Part shown: positions 47,020 to 57,694 of the stretch, piece by piece
Numbering within the stretch: position 1 is the first letter of the stretch
Layout of the letters: each line of letters begins with the position of its first letter
From: Coffea arabica
Lineage: Eukaryota; Streptophyta; Magnoliopsida; Gentianales; Rubiaceae
Direction of reading: 5' to 3'
DNA length: 64,000 bases
NCBI RefSeq assembly: GCF_036785885.1
Contig: NC_092320.1
Span: 21,267,557 to 21,331,556, forward strand
Notes under the pieces: generated by a model
Databases searched by the model: none
The model's input: the letters and a program-made list of their open reading frames with translations, nothing else
What the model was told of the DNA's origin: nothing
Position numbers and translations under genes: made by a program

Positions 47020-48967
47020 GTTGTTGAGGAAAGACTCTTTTTGTTGGACTGAATCAGCTGCTGAAGCTTTCCAGAACCTTAAGGATATCATGAGCACTAC
47101 TCCTGTGCTCAGGATGCCTGATTTTACTAAACCGTTCGTAGTAGAGACTGATGCCTGTAGTCGAGGCATTGGTGCCGTGTTAATGCAGGAGGGACAGCCT
47201 ATAGCATATCTCAGTAAGGCTTTAAGTCCTAAGAATTTAGGACTGTCCATATACGAAAAGGAGCTGCTAGCAGTTGTGATGGCAGTGACGAAATGGAAAC
47301 ATTACTTGCTGGGGTACCACTTTGTTATTAAGACTGACCATCAGAGTCTGAGGTTTCTGCTAGAGCAAAGGTTGAACACTCCATTACAGCACAAGTGTTT
47401 GACAAAGCTCCTAGGCTTGGATTACGAAATTCAGTACAAAAAGGGGGCTGAAAACAAAGCTGCTGATGCATTGTCTAGGAAGGGGTTTCCAGAGGAAGAC
47501 TCTTCAGGTGAAATTTGCGCCATCACTTGTGTCAAACCCCAATGGCTGACAGATGTATCTGAAAGTTATGAAGGTGACTCAGCATGTCAGGACAGAATTG
47601 CCCAATTACTGGTCGACCCCACTTCGGTTACTGATTATGAGTACGCAGATGGAGTTCTGAGGTTCAGGAAAAAGATTTATGTGGGGAGTCATGGTGATCT
47701 GAGGCATCAAGTCATTCAACAGCTACACTGTTCTGCAGTAGGGGGTCATTCTGGACAGTTGGGATGTTTTAAGAGGCTAGGTGCAGTTTTCTATTGGCCT
47801 CGGATGCGGAAGGATGTAGCTGACTTTGTCAAACAGTGCGATGTTTGCCAAAGGAACAAACATGAGAATGTTCCCTATCCTGGGTTGTTGCAGCCCCTAC
47901 CAGTGCCTAACCAAGCGTGGTCTCAGATTAGTATGGATTTCATAGAGAGTTTACCTCTCTCTGAAGGTACCGACACTATACTGGTGGTGGTAGACAGGTT
48001 GACAAAATTGTCCCATTTCATTCCTCTTAAACACCCTTTCTCAGCAGTAGAGGTTGCCAAACTGTTCCTCACACACGTCTTCAGATTGCATGGGCTACCA
48101 GAGGTTATAGTTTCAGACCGAGACAAGCTTTTTACCAGCCTTTTCTGGCAGGAATTATTTCGACTAGTTGGTACTCGATTGAACTTCAGCTCAGCTTACC
48201 ATCCACAAACAGATGGTCAGAGTGAGCGTGTCAACCAGTGTTTGGAAACATATCTGAGATGTATGACTAGTGACAGGCCTCAGAAGTGGAAATCCTGGCT
48301 ACCTTTGGCTGAGTGGTGGTACAACACAAATTACCACACTAGCCTTCAAACGACCCCCTTTGAGGCCCTTTATGGTTATAAGCCTAATCATCTACCCTTG
48401 GGCTTCATTTCTGATACCATTGTCCCTGCAGCTAGTGACCTTGTCAGGGATAGGCAGGCTGTCTTACAGATTCTTCGCCAGAATTTGACGCAGGCGCAGC
48501 AACGCATGAAGTATTTTGCGGATAGAAAGAGGAGTGAACGAGCTCTGGAGGTTGGTGATATGGTCTACCTGAAGCTTCAACCTTATCGACAGCAGTCAGT
48601 AGAAGTGAGGCGTTCCTTGAAACTTGCCTCCAAGTACTATGGTCCCTTCCCTGTCATTGCTCGCATTGGGGAAGTAGCTTACCGACTGGAATTGCCACAG
48701 GGATCCCGAATTCATCCAGTGTTCCACATTTCGATGCTTAAAAAGAAGGTAGGAGGTTCTCAGGAGGTCATGCCTGCACTACCACTGGTTGGTCCTGATG
48801 ATCAAATTCAGGTTGCTCCGGAAATGGTTCTCAAACGAAGGGCTATTCTGCGAAATCAATTACCTGTGTCACAGGTTCTGATCAAGTGGATTAACCTGGG
48901 GTTCGAGGAAGCCACCTGGGAGGATCTCGACTTCATCAAGAACCAGTTTCCAGAATTCCATCCTTGA
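47012..48967 (+). CDS. Gypsy RNase H-integrase-chromodomain part, out of frame with the upstream ORF (651 aa)
   Basis: The continuation of the polyprotein in the next frame. RNase H motifs: VETDACSRGIGAVL (about residue 44), LSKALSP, FVIKTDHQSL, DALSRK. The integrase has the HHCC zinc region (HSGQLGCFKRL and CDVCQRNKH). Its catalytic core has DFIESLP, VSDRDKLF and HPQTDGQSERVN. The C-terminus carries a GPFPVIARIGEVAYRLELP segment and a chromodomain-like end (VLIKWINLGFEEATWEDLDFI). The reported first ATG is only the first Met after the frameshift, not a natural start. This part is otherwise undamaged. Confidence 0.92.
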   Translation: MTELLRKDSFCWTESAAEAFQNLKDIMSTTPVLRMPDFTKPFVVETDACSRGIGAVLMQEGQPIAYLSKALSPKNLGLSIYEKELLAVVMAVTKWKHYLLGYHFVIKTDHQSLRFLLEQRLNTPLQHKCLTKLLGLDYEIQYKKGAENKAADALSRKGFPEEDSSGEICAITCVKPQWLTDVSESYEGDSACQDRIAQLLVDPTSVTDYEYADGVLRFRKKIYVGSHGDLRHQVIQQLHCSAVGGHSGQLGCFKRLGAVFYWPRMRKDVADFVKQCDVCQRNKHENVPYPGLLQPLPVPNQAWSQISMDFIESLPLSEGTDTILVVVDRLTKLSHFIPLKHPFSAVEVAKLFLTHVFRLHGLPEVIVSDRDKLFTSLFWQELFRLVGTRLNFSSAYHPQTDGQSERVNQCLETYLRCMTSDRPQKWKSWLPLAEWWYNTNYHTSLQTTPFEALYGYKPNHLPLGFISDTIVPAASDLVRDRQAVLQILRQNLTQAQQRMKYFADRKRSERALEVGDMVYLKLQPYRQQSVEVRRSLKLASKYYGPFPVIARIGEVAYRLELPQGSRIHPVFHISMLKKKVGGSQEVMPALPLVGPDDQIQVAPEMVLKRRAILRNQLPVSQVLIKWINLGFEEATWEDLDFIKNQFPEFHP

Positions 48968-48996
48968 GGACAAGAATGCGCTAAAGGGAAGGGTAT

Positions 48997-49355
48997 TGTC
49001 AGGAACACTAGGTAAAGCGACGTAGCTTTGGGGAATGCGGAGTCGTTTTGAAGGCAGCTCAGACTTCTGGCACATACGGTGTCGTTGCACTTAAGAAGTT
49101 AGTTGGGAATTCTGTTGCAGTTTGTTATAGTTAGTTGCATGGTTAGTTGTCAGCTTCAGTCACGTTGCATGGAGGTGTAGGAAATTTCTATAAATAGCCA
49201 AGTATAGGAAAGGCTTGGCAGACAAGATTCATTACAGAAATATTCTCAATAAGATTTCCCTTACTTCCCTCATTTTCTCTCAATTCATGTTCTTCCCTTC
49301 CTATTTCCCTCTTATTATTTCTTCTTCTGAGAAATTATCAGGTTAAATCCTGACA
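48997..49355 (+). repeat. 3' LTR of the gypsy element
   Basis: 359 bp, no difference from the 5' LTR seen on reading. TATAAATA is at 49189-49196, so it could drive transcription outward toward the MAP70 gene 2.6 kb away. Confidence 0.95.
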
Positions 49356-49360
49356 GGGGG

Positions 49361-51730
49361 GTTAAAATGGATGAGAGCATAAATCAAAGGACCCCAGTGA
49401 CCGGGCAAATTGGGGTTAGGTTCACGCTTTGTCTATCAAGGCATCGCATGTGCTCTCACACGCTTTCTCCCATCCCCACTACCATGTGCTCTTGTCTTCT
49501 TCTTTGCTTTCTCTTTCCGCATACCCCCTTTCTCCTGCTCTTCAACTCTTCAGATCCTGTTTTTCCTTACGGTAGCTAATGAGCTATTTTCCAGCAAATA
49601 GTGTTTTTGCTTCATTTGCTGCATCTTATGCTTTTAGACAGCCACATTGCAATAATTCTTGGAAAAAGTAGTTTCACGAGGTGGGGACTATAAAAGGAAA
49701 AATTGGTTGTCCCCTCCCTACTCCTAGACTTTCTTTTTCACTTTTTGGTGGCAGTGGGTATTTTTCTGGTTCATGATACATATTTCTGGACAAAATCAAG
49801 GGTTATGGGGTTACTAATTAAGCTTCAAAACCAATTTATGTGCACTGGGGCCTGATTTTATCACTCAATTTCTCTTCTTAGTGCAAGCTAATTGTGATTA
49901 AGTTAGAAACTGTAGTAATCATAATATCTTTTTAGCCTAGTTACTGAAAATTGATTAAAATGCAAGAACACTGATTGCAATTCAAAAAAGGGTTGTCCAT
50001 GATGGAAAAGAAAAAGGGTCTTGAGAACTTTGGGATTGTTTTGATCAGATATGCATACATCTCTAAAGGGAAGACAAATTCACTTTTGTGTTATTTTGCC
50101 TTTTAAATAGCCCTACAACTAGAAAGCGTGTTGATGTTTATGCGGTTTTGCAACGGTAAGTTGCACAGCCCTCTACGCTTTATGCATAAGGACCACATTA
50201 GTTGCTGAAATTGTGGCCGTTGGGATTGAGAGTAAAATGAATGTTGCCGTTGTACGGTATTTGGAAATTATTGGAGACAAAGAAAAGACTTCTAACTAAT
50301 GTTTTTCTTTCTTAATATTTGGCAATAGATCAAGTTTCGTTATGCAAAAGATTTTTATATATCCAAGCATTTATGATCCAATCTTCTCCTCATCCAGCCC
50401 TGTCCCAAAAGAAAATGTAAAATAAACAGTATTAGATCCCCACAACTCCTTCTTAAGGGAAAAAAAAATGAAGAAGAAAGGGAATAGGCTCAATTTGAAT
50501 TCAATTTCTGTTTTTGGTCTATTTGAAAAGTGAATTTCCAAGGGGTTATAAATTGGTTTACAAAACTGGTCTTGGTAGATAAATAATTCTTGATTGACTA
50601 GAAAGAATGTTATATTATGTATGTTCTTTTGTTGGGTTCCGGCATAGTGGATTAGTGGCCTTAAAAAAAAAAAATAGTAAGTAGTTGTCTTCTTTGTTTT
50701 GCAAATACTTCAAATGTGGATGTGATATCATTCTCAATTTTGTTTACAAGTTGAATTTAGTTACTAAAATGCAAAGATGGAGATCCTGTCCCAAACCATA
50801 TGTATGAAAAATTTGCCGCTTAAATTGTCTTCTTAAGCTTCGACAGTTCGATGTATGTTGAATGAGACTAGGGTATGTGTACGGTTATCCAGTTATTATA
50901 TATTTCTCATATAATCTTAAGTACATTTGTACAATATAATTATACGCGAAAGTTTTATTTGTATACATAAATTCAATTATAACAAATTCAATATATAAGT
51001 GCGTTCATACATATAAATATAAATGATGTTGGATTTGAATTTTATCCCACAAATCGTTTATTTGTTGGATCTGAGTTTTGTTCCGTCAACTTGTAAACCA
51101 AATCTTGAAAGTATGGGAATGACTGCTAATTGCACCAAATGGTTAACTGCATTTGCACCAATACACGTGTAATGTTTATATAACTATGAAAAGCAACTTA
51201 ATGAATGCTTGGGGTACACATTTATCCTCCCCTTGGGCAGGCCATTTGCAACTCAGCAGCAGATGATACCTAATACACTCAACATCTAATGAATGTGCTG
51301 AGTTGTTAACAAGTTTATTAATTTTGGGATCATAATTTTCATGATTTTGTGTTCAACATCTAACGTCAAACTACAACGTATACATTGTCTGTAAAGTACG
51401 TTTTCTGCGATCAAAATTAAAATTTTTTGAATTTCGATCTTGTGATCAACATTAAAATTGTCTGATTTACAACTTTTCCCAAGCAGCATTAACCATCCAA
51501 AAATATAGTAACACAAAAAGATGAATAATGGTATCTTCTTTCCCTCCTCATGCCAAAAAATCTCCCAAAAATTTTCCAACATTTCTTCCCAAAAAGGAAA
51601 GGACGGAGAAAAAACGCAGACACACCGTATCACGTGCACCGTTGCACAGACAATAACAGCTCTACTAATTTAGACATTAAAATAAATTTAAACTTAATCC
51701 CCCGCCTAAGCCCCCTTTTTATCCGCTCAC
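49361..51730. other. Spacer between the gypsy element and the MAP70 promoter
   Basis: The first ~250 bp (CACTCTCCC- and CTTCTTC-rich) is more GC-balanced but contains no conserved frame. The rest is AT-rich with A-runs (50461, 50662). No gene or complete element is supported. The last few hundred bases are the presumed MAP70 promoter. Confidence 0.6.
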
Positions 51731-51738
51731 TATATAAA
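51731..51738 (+). promoter_or_regulatory. TATA box of the MAP70 gene
   Basis: TATATAAA in the context CTCACTATATAAACCAACCC, 188 bp upstream of the MAP70 ATG and followed by a pyrimidine-rich stretch typical of plant leaders. The start site would be near 51765. Confidence 0.6.
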
Positions 51739-51925
51739 CCAACCCCCTCATGCTGTCTCCCGTCACTTCTCAAAAATCTCTCCAGAAAACACACACCAGC
51801 ACACCATCGAAAACACGCACAGATGAAAGAAAAATCTTAAAATTCTATTATTTCTACCCAAATTGTAATTAGGTTTTGAATATTGATACAATTAAGCTCA
51901 AAAATTACGCAATTGTGGCTTGATA

Positions 51926-54900
51926 ATGTCAAGCGCTCAGATGATTAGTAGTAGTAGTAACAGCAATTGCTGTGTTGATAATTGTAACGGCGACGTCAGT
52001 TGGCCGGAGCCGCCGAAGCTGACGCCGTCGGCTTCGCTTAAGACGAAGAAGAAACCGACTCCGGCGCTGAGCATTTCCAGAGCCGGCGGGGAAGTTGACG
52101 AGCTGGTTACTCTTCTTCACGGCTCTGATCCCCTCCGCGTCGAGCTCAGTCGCCTGGAAAATGAAGTCCGAGGTTTCAATTTAACCATCATTTTCTTGCT
52201 CTCTTTCTATTTGTGGGAAGCAATTTGGGAATTTTTTTTATTAACCTCGTGGGAGTTGAGGACGTTATGATTTTGGATGATGGGAAGTAGGAAAATGGAG
52301 GATAATTTGTGGATGTTATTTGGTAGAGAGCTGGAACATGAATTATGTTAACGATTATTATTAGATGAATATCTGTATTTTTAGAATTTTTTGATTTTAA
52401 AAAAAGGTTATCATCGTTAAAATAATTCTTTTTTTTTTTTTGGTGAAAATTCAAGAGAAAGGAATTTTCATTTTAGTTTTATTGAAGGAAAAATAGAAAA
52501 TTGTCCGTGTTTAAGATATTCTATTCTGTTGTTTATTTTTTTTAAACTTGATTTGAAATTGATACTTTTAGAATCAAAACTAATCTGGTAAAGGCACGAA
52601 ATTGGACTAGAATAATATTTCTTCAATTTTTTGTAATTTATTCATTTTTCCATTAAAAAGGCATAATTGTATTTTTTAATGAGACTTTATTTAATTGATA
52701 AGTCATTTCAAGAATTCATTTTTGAAGGCATATCTTTTTTTTTTTAATTAGACATTATTAATTTGATTAGTAATTTCAAGAATTCTTTTTTTTTTTTTGG
52801 TGGAAATTGGATGGACTATATTAGGTTTCTATAAACCAGTCATGACAATTTGTTGGAAAGTGTTTGTATCAGGAGCCTGTCATGTTTCAATGAAAGTGTT
52901 GGAAAGTATTTGTTTATGTTTCAATTTCCATAAACAAGAAAATGGATGAAAAGAGAAGCTTTGGAAGCATGTGAGTGCATAGAGAAGTCACAATGAAGCC
53001 AGCTCTTGTTGGCCCATGTCCTAATTTTTTTATTAACTTCTCCATTATGTGAACTATTTGGAAAGAAACAAAAAAATAGGACAAGAAAAAAGACCATCTT
53101 GGGTTTTGTTCTTGCCATTTCTTGTATGGTTCCGTGACGTATCCAATCTTTCTGCTTAATGTGGCATAATTTGAAATAAGAGTTGTACTATATGTTTTTC
53201 ATAATAATTTAAAAAATCAATACAGAGCTTCAACTTTAAAATAAGAAAATTGTGTTAATAAATTTGTGTGTGTTGGAAATGTGATTTTAGGTTGGTATTT
53301 TGATTCTCTTGGCATATGATTGTAAGTGTTGCTGAGGTAAAATTTCAATTACAGAGGTGAATGGAGAGGACGGTCAAGCAGATCCTTTAGTGCTGTCAAG
53401 ATTAAAACGAGAGTATCAGTGCATGATTTAAACATTCATTCATGCATTTATTTCTTTCCCCTCCGCTTTTCTATATCTGGTGTTGGTTGGTTCAGGATTA
53501 ACTTTTTTGTTAAAAAAAATTTTATAAAGTACTTTGGATTGAAACATTTTGTTGATAATTTCCAAGGGTGATAAAAAGGATATATACATATTTGAGATTC
53601 CAGGGTGAAATTATAATGTTCCCTTTTGCATGTCATTGAGAGACAAGTAACTAATCAATTCCGTTTTCCTTGTAATTGAATTTCTCTCTGGACATCAGTA
53701 GCCTTAACTACTTTCTTTTAGAGATTCTCCAATTCTTGGAGTACATCTATCCCTTCTAAGACATGAACAAGAGCTGAAACATTCAAGTGATTGAACAGAG
53801 CAGTGATCTTTTTTCTCTCCTTTTTTTTGGCCTTTGTTTTCTTTAAACTACATATATGGATTCAACAAATCAGGTTCTTTCTTATGCAAGTTGAGACATT
53901 ACGCAAGGTTCTCATTGAAAATTGTTGTTTACGAAAATTGCAGACAAAGAGAGGAATCTGGGAGATGCGTATGCAGAAATCAAGGCCTTGAAGTACTCAG
54001 AGCGCCTAAAAGAGAAGGCAGTTGAGGAGGTAAATTAGTTCAGTTAATTGCTCAAAGCCTTTTGAGATTTTAGTGAAGATCAAGGAGTCTAAAGAAGAAA
54101 GATCAATGTAAATGAAAAAAATTGTTGACTTCATTTTCTTCCCAGAAACCAAGTGTCAAATTGTCTTATTTAGTGAGCATATGAAAATTAAAACAGCTAA
54201 AATTCAGGAGAAAATATCAATTGTTCAAGAGAAAAGAACATGATGTAAGAAGCTTAAAATTTCAGTTGACAAAGAAGGGACTTGAACTGTGGTATTGGCA
54301 GAACTTAGAAAGGAAGCTGGTAGAACTTAGACTAGATAATCGAGAGAAGCCTAAAAATCATTAACTTGTGAGAGACAAAGGAGATGAAAGTGGCAATTGG
54401 ATGCCTTCCTCTCCTGGTTCCATGTCAATGCCATAGGGAGCAGAAGAAGAGAAATATGATCCAAAATGGTTGTTATTAAGAGGTTTTTTTGCTTACATTT
54501 CCCTCCTTCAAGGGTAGAACAACTGCAGAACTTATGAGGCTACAGTAAATACTTGTTTGAAGTTTTACAATTATAAAATTCTTACATCTAGAAGATTTGG
54601 TTTATTTTTTCATGAGTGAGAGAAAGATACTGGTATTCTGCAATTTATCGTCCATGGTGCCCGCATAAAGGAGCATTTTATAGACCTTTAATCTCAGCAT
54701 TCCTCCACTATTCATGGAAGGCGTAGAAAATAAAAGGATCAATGGTAACTTTAAAATCTACAATCTCAACATTTGGGTTTTGGCCCAAAACGCCATGTTT
54801 GTTTTTGCTGGTGTAAAGATTTTTATTGAATGATCTTACTAATGTAGCAAGTGCTGTAAAGTACCCATATGACTGTGTCACTATCAAAGATCTGCTGGTG

Positions 54901-57694
54901 TTAGAATTTGTTATATGGAAATTTATATCTTCGTGAAACTTTGTGTTATATCTACATAACGCTATACACATGCTATGAACGCGTGATTGATTGGATAAAG
55001 GTTTCCTTCATGTTTCAGTATTTGACTAGTGATTCCTTTTCATACTTAGTAAGGTTGCTTATCATGGTTTACTTTACATCAGCTTTCGGATGAGTTAAAG
55101 AAAATTGACGACAAATTGAAAGCAACTGAAGCACTTTTGGAAAGCAAGGTGAAGTGTTTATTAACTGCATAGTTATAGTGCTTCTTTAGGAATTTATTTT
55201 TTTTAATTTTATTGTTTTTGTTCCCCCAATGAAAATTAGAATTTCAACATTTTCCGTCAGTTTGTTGCAGAAGCTATGACATCTAACAGTCAAGTTATTA
55301 TGATTCTCAGAATTTAGAGGTTAGGAAAATAAATGAAGAAAAGAAAACAGCTCTGGCAGCACAATTTGCTGCAGAAGCCACTCTTCGAAGAGTTCATGCA
55401 GGTCAAAAAGATGATGAAATGCCTCCTATTGAAGCCATTATCACTCCTTTAGAGGCAGAATTGAAGTTGGCCAGGCTGGAGGTACATAAACTTTGTTGTT
55501 GATCTAGTCTCAATTCTGGTATATGAAAATGCATGTATGTTCCAAGTGATGTACTTTTGCATCTTTTCAATTCAGGTAGCTAAGCTACAAGATGACAATA
55601 GAGCCCTGGATCGACTTACTAAGTCCAAAGAGGCTGCTCTGTTGGAGGCTGAGCGAACTGTCCAAATGGCATTGGCGAAAGCCTCCTTGGTTGATGATCT
55701 GCAGAACAAAAACCAAGATTTGATGAAACAGATAGAGATATGCCAGGTTTGACTATTTTAGAAGTCTCTTCTTGTGGGTATGGACGAAAGTGTGTTGCCC
55801 ATCAGATAATTCTTGTATTTACAGATTCACTTGATCTATTGTGCTCTTACTTCAGGAGGAGAATAGAATATTGGACAAGATGCACAGGCAGAAAGTTTCT
55901 GAGGTTGAAAAGTTAATGCAAACTGTACATGAACTTGAGGAGGCTGTTTTGGCTGGAGGTGCTGCAGCCAATGCAGTACGTGATTACCAGCGAAAGATGC
56001 AAGAATTGAACGTAAGTGTTACTCTAGGACTGTTAAATCTAAATACCTTAGCCATTGCTACAATGAGCTTCTCTGGGATGACTAATTTCCATGCTTCAAC
56101 AGGAAGAAAAAAGAATTCTGGACCGTGAACTTGCTCGTGCAAAGATTTCAGCGAATCGGGTTGCTGTTGTTGTTGCTAATGAGTGGAAAGATTCCAATGA
56201 CAAAGTAATGCCTGTAAAGCAATGGCTGGAAGAAAGAAGACTTCTTCAGGCATGTGATGTCTTTAGGTTAATCTTTTATGTGTCTAGCATGTACACTTGT
56301 TTGTTTCCGTAAGCAGATATACTAATAGGCAAGTCAACAGTACAGAAATCACTAATTGAGTCATACTTGGCCTTTAGCATACTGCAACTCCTCATTAGTG
56401 ATAGGAAAAACTTTTTCTGATTTATATTGCTGTGCTATATCAAGCGAGGAGATCTGAATTTGGAAAAGGGTTTAGACTATTGACCAGGATATCAATGTCT
56501 TAATAGTCATTGTTTTGCCACTTTGCAGCAAAAGTAATGCCAGAGAAGTTTTGGAACTAATTTTGTTACTGGTGTTTCCAGTTTTGACCATAAGTTATCC
56601 GTATTAAGCCAGTCCTGTCTTTATATTTCAGATGAACTAAGAAGTATTGCTATTTGTGAATAGGGAGAAATGCAACAGCTTAAAGACAAAGTGGCAATTG
56701 CAGAGCGAACTGCAAAGGCAGAAGCACAATTAAAAGTAAGAAATTGGATGGCTCTGTAAATTCCCTTTTTGTCGTTGTTTGATATTTTTCAATTATTTCC
56801 TCACAGGTTTGCTTATGTCATTTCCTGTTCGATAACATGCTGATAACTTATTTCTCAGGAGAAGTATCACTTACGATTTAAAGTTTTGGAAGAAAGGCTA
56901 AAAGCTTCTTCAACTTGTACCACCCGCTCTACTCCACAAGGAGGAAGTGTGTGTAACGGTCTTTCACGGCGCCAATCTTTTGGTGGAGGAGAAAGTTTGT
57001 CCAAACCTCCATCAAATGGGATTTCATTGAAAAAGACAAAGTTTCAGTCTAGGTCATTTCGAACAAATAGTTCTTCAGCATTATTGGAGCAGTCAAAATT
57101 CTCATCAACGTTATTTGGTAGTGGTAGCAGATCACTGGATGGAGAAAACACTCTAACATATGAAAATGACATAGATAACAGATTCACTAATTCCTGTGAT
57201 CATAGGCATAGTAATGAAATAGCAAGAATACATGAGAATGGTTATGCAAATGAGATTGGTAACTTGAATGCAGCTGATAAAGCCGAAGGGGAGAATAAAG
57301 ATTATGTATCTGGTATGTTGTATGATATGCTGCAGAAGGAGGTTATAACTTTGAGGAAAGCTTGCCAAGAGAAAGATCAGAGCCTGAAGGACAGAGATGA
57401 CTCAATCGAGGTTTGGTGCCTTTCTCTCTCTCTCCCCCTCCCTCCCTCCGTTCCTCACTCCCTCCCTCCCTCTGAGCCCTTTTTGCGTGTGGACTTGTTT
57501 AGATGTTGGCAAAAAAGGTAGAAACACTGAATAAAGCTATGGAAGTTGAGTCCAAAAAGATGCGTAGAGAAGTAGCTGCTATGGGGAAAGAACTTGCAGC
57601 TACTCGTATTGGCAAGGAACAAGACCAAAGATTGAGACGTGTAAGTTCTACAAGGGGACCTGTAAATGGAACTCATCAACCTGCAATAAGGTGA
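51926..57694 (+). CDS. MAP70: Microtubule-associated protein 70 (MAP70), 10 exons, 619 aa
   Basis: A plant-specific coiled-coil protein that binds cortical microtubules and shapes secondary wall patterning. Exons: 51926-52172, 53944-54029, 55083-55148, 55311-55481, 55576-55746, 55856-56011, 56103-56249, 56664-56735, 56859-57410, 57503-57694. All borders are GT-AG except intron 7, which has a GC donor (CAG|GCATGT at 56250). Residues 1-60 are Ser/Pro/Lys-rich. The core coiled coil begins at DPLRVELSRLENEVR (near 70) and has the strongly conserved AAQFAAEATLRRVHAGQKDD, LDRLTKSKEAALLEAERTV, VLAGGAAANAVRDYQRK and RVAVVVANEWKD. A Ser-rich, less conserved segment (about 380-510) follows, then a second helical stretch (LQKEVITLRKACQEKDQSLK) and a basic tail. 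Length fits the MAP70-1 to -4 group rather than shorter MAP70-5. An alternative last exon is possible (57949-57991). Confidence 0.93.
57415..57478 (+). repeat. Pyrimidine tract filling the last MAP70 intron
   Basis: The 92-bp intron 57411-57502 is dominated by CTCTCTCT, CCCTCCCTCC and CACTCCCTCCCTCC. It is a microsatellite-like C/T run ending shortly before the acceptor. Confidence 0.85.

Larger units (their letters stand above)
44031..49355 (+). mobile_element. Ty3-gypsy LTR retrotransposon (chromodomain type), very recent insertion
   Basis: Two 359-bp LTRs (44031-44389 and 48997-49355) beginning TGTCAGG and ending CCTGACA appear identical on reading. GGGGG on both sides (44026-44030, 49356-49360) is the target duplication within a G-run. 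The primer-binding site at 44391-44404 (GTGGTAATCAGAGC) matches the initiator Met-tRNA end apart from one extra A, and a purine tract (AAAGGGAAGGG) precedes the 3' LTR. Coding order is gag, protease, RT, RNase H, integrase, partial chromodomain. Compact length (5.3 kb) and the C-terminal chromodomain-like segment suggest a chromovirus. A small deletion near 46955 breaks the polyprotein frame, so the copy is recent but probably not autonomous. Confidence 0.95.

Noticed and set aside
49367-49601. Two overlapping ORFs right of the gypsy element
   Set aside because: CT-rich sequence without conserved protein features; no splice context or partner exon.
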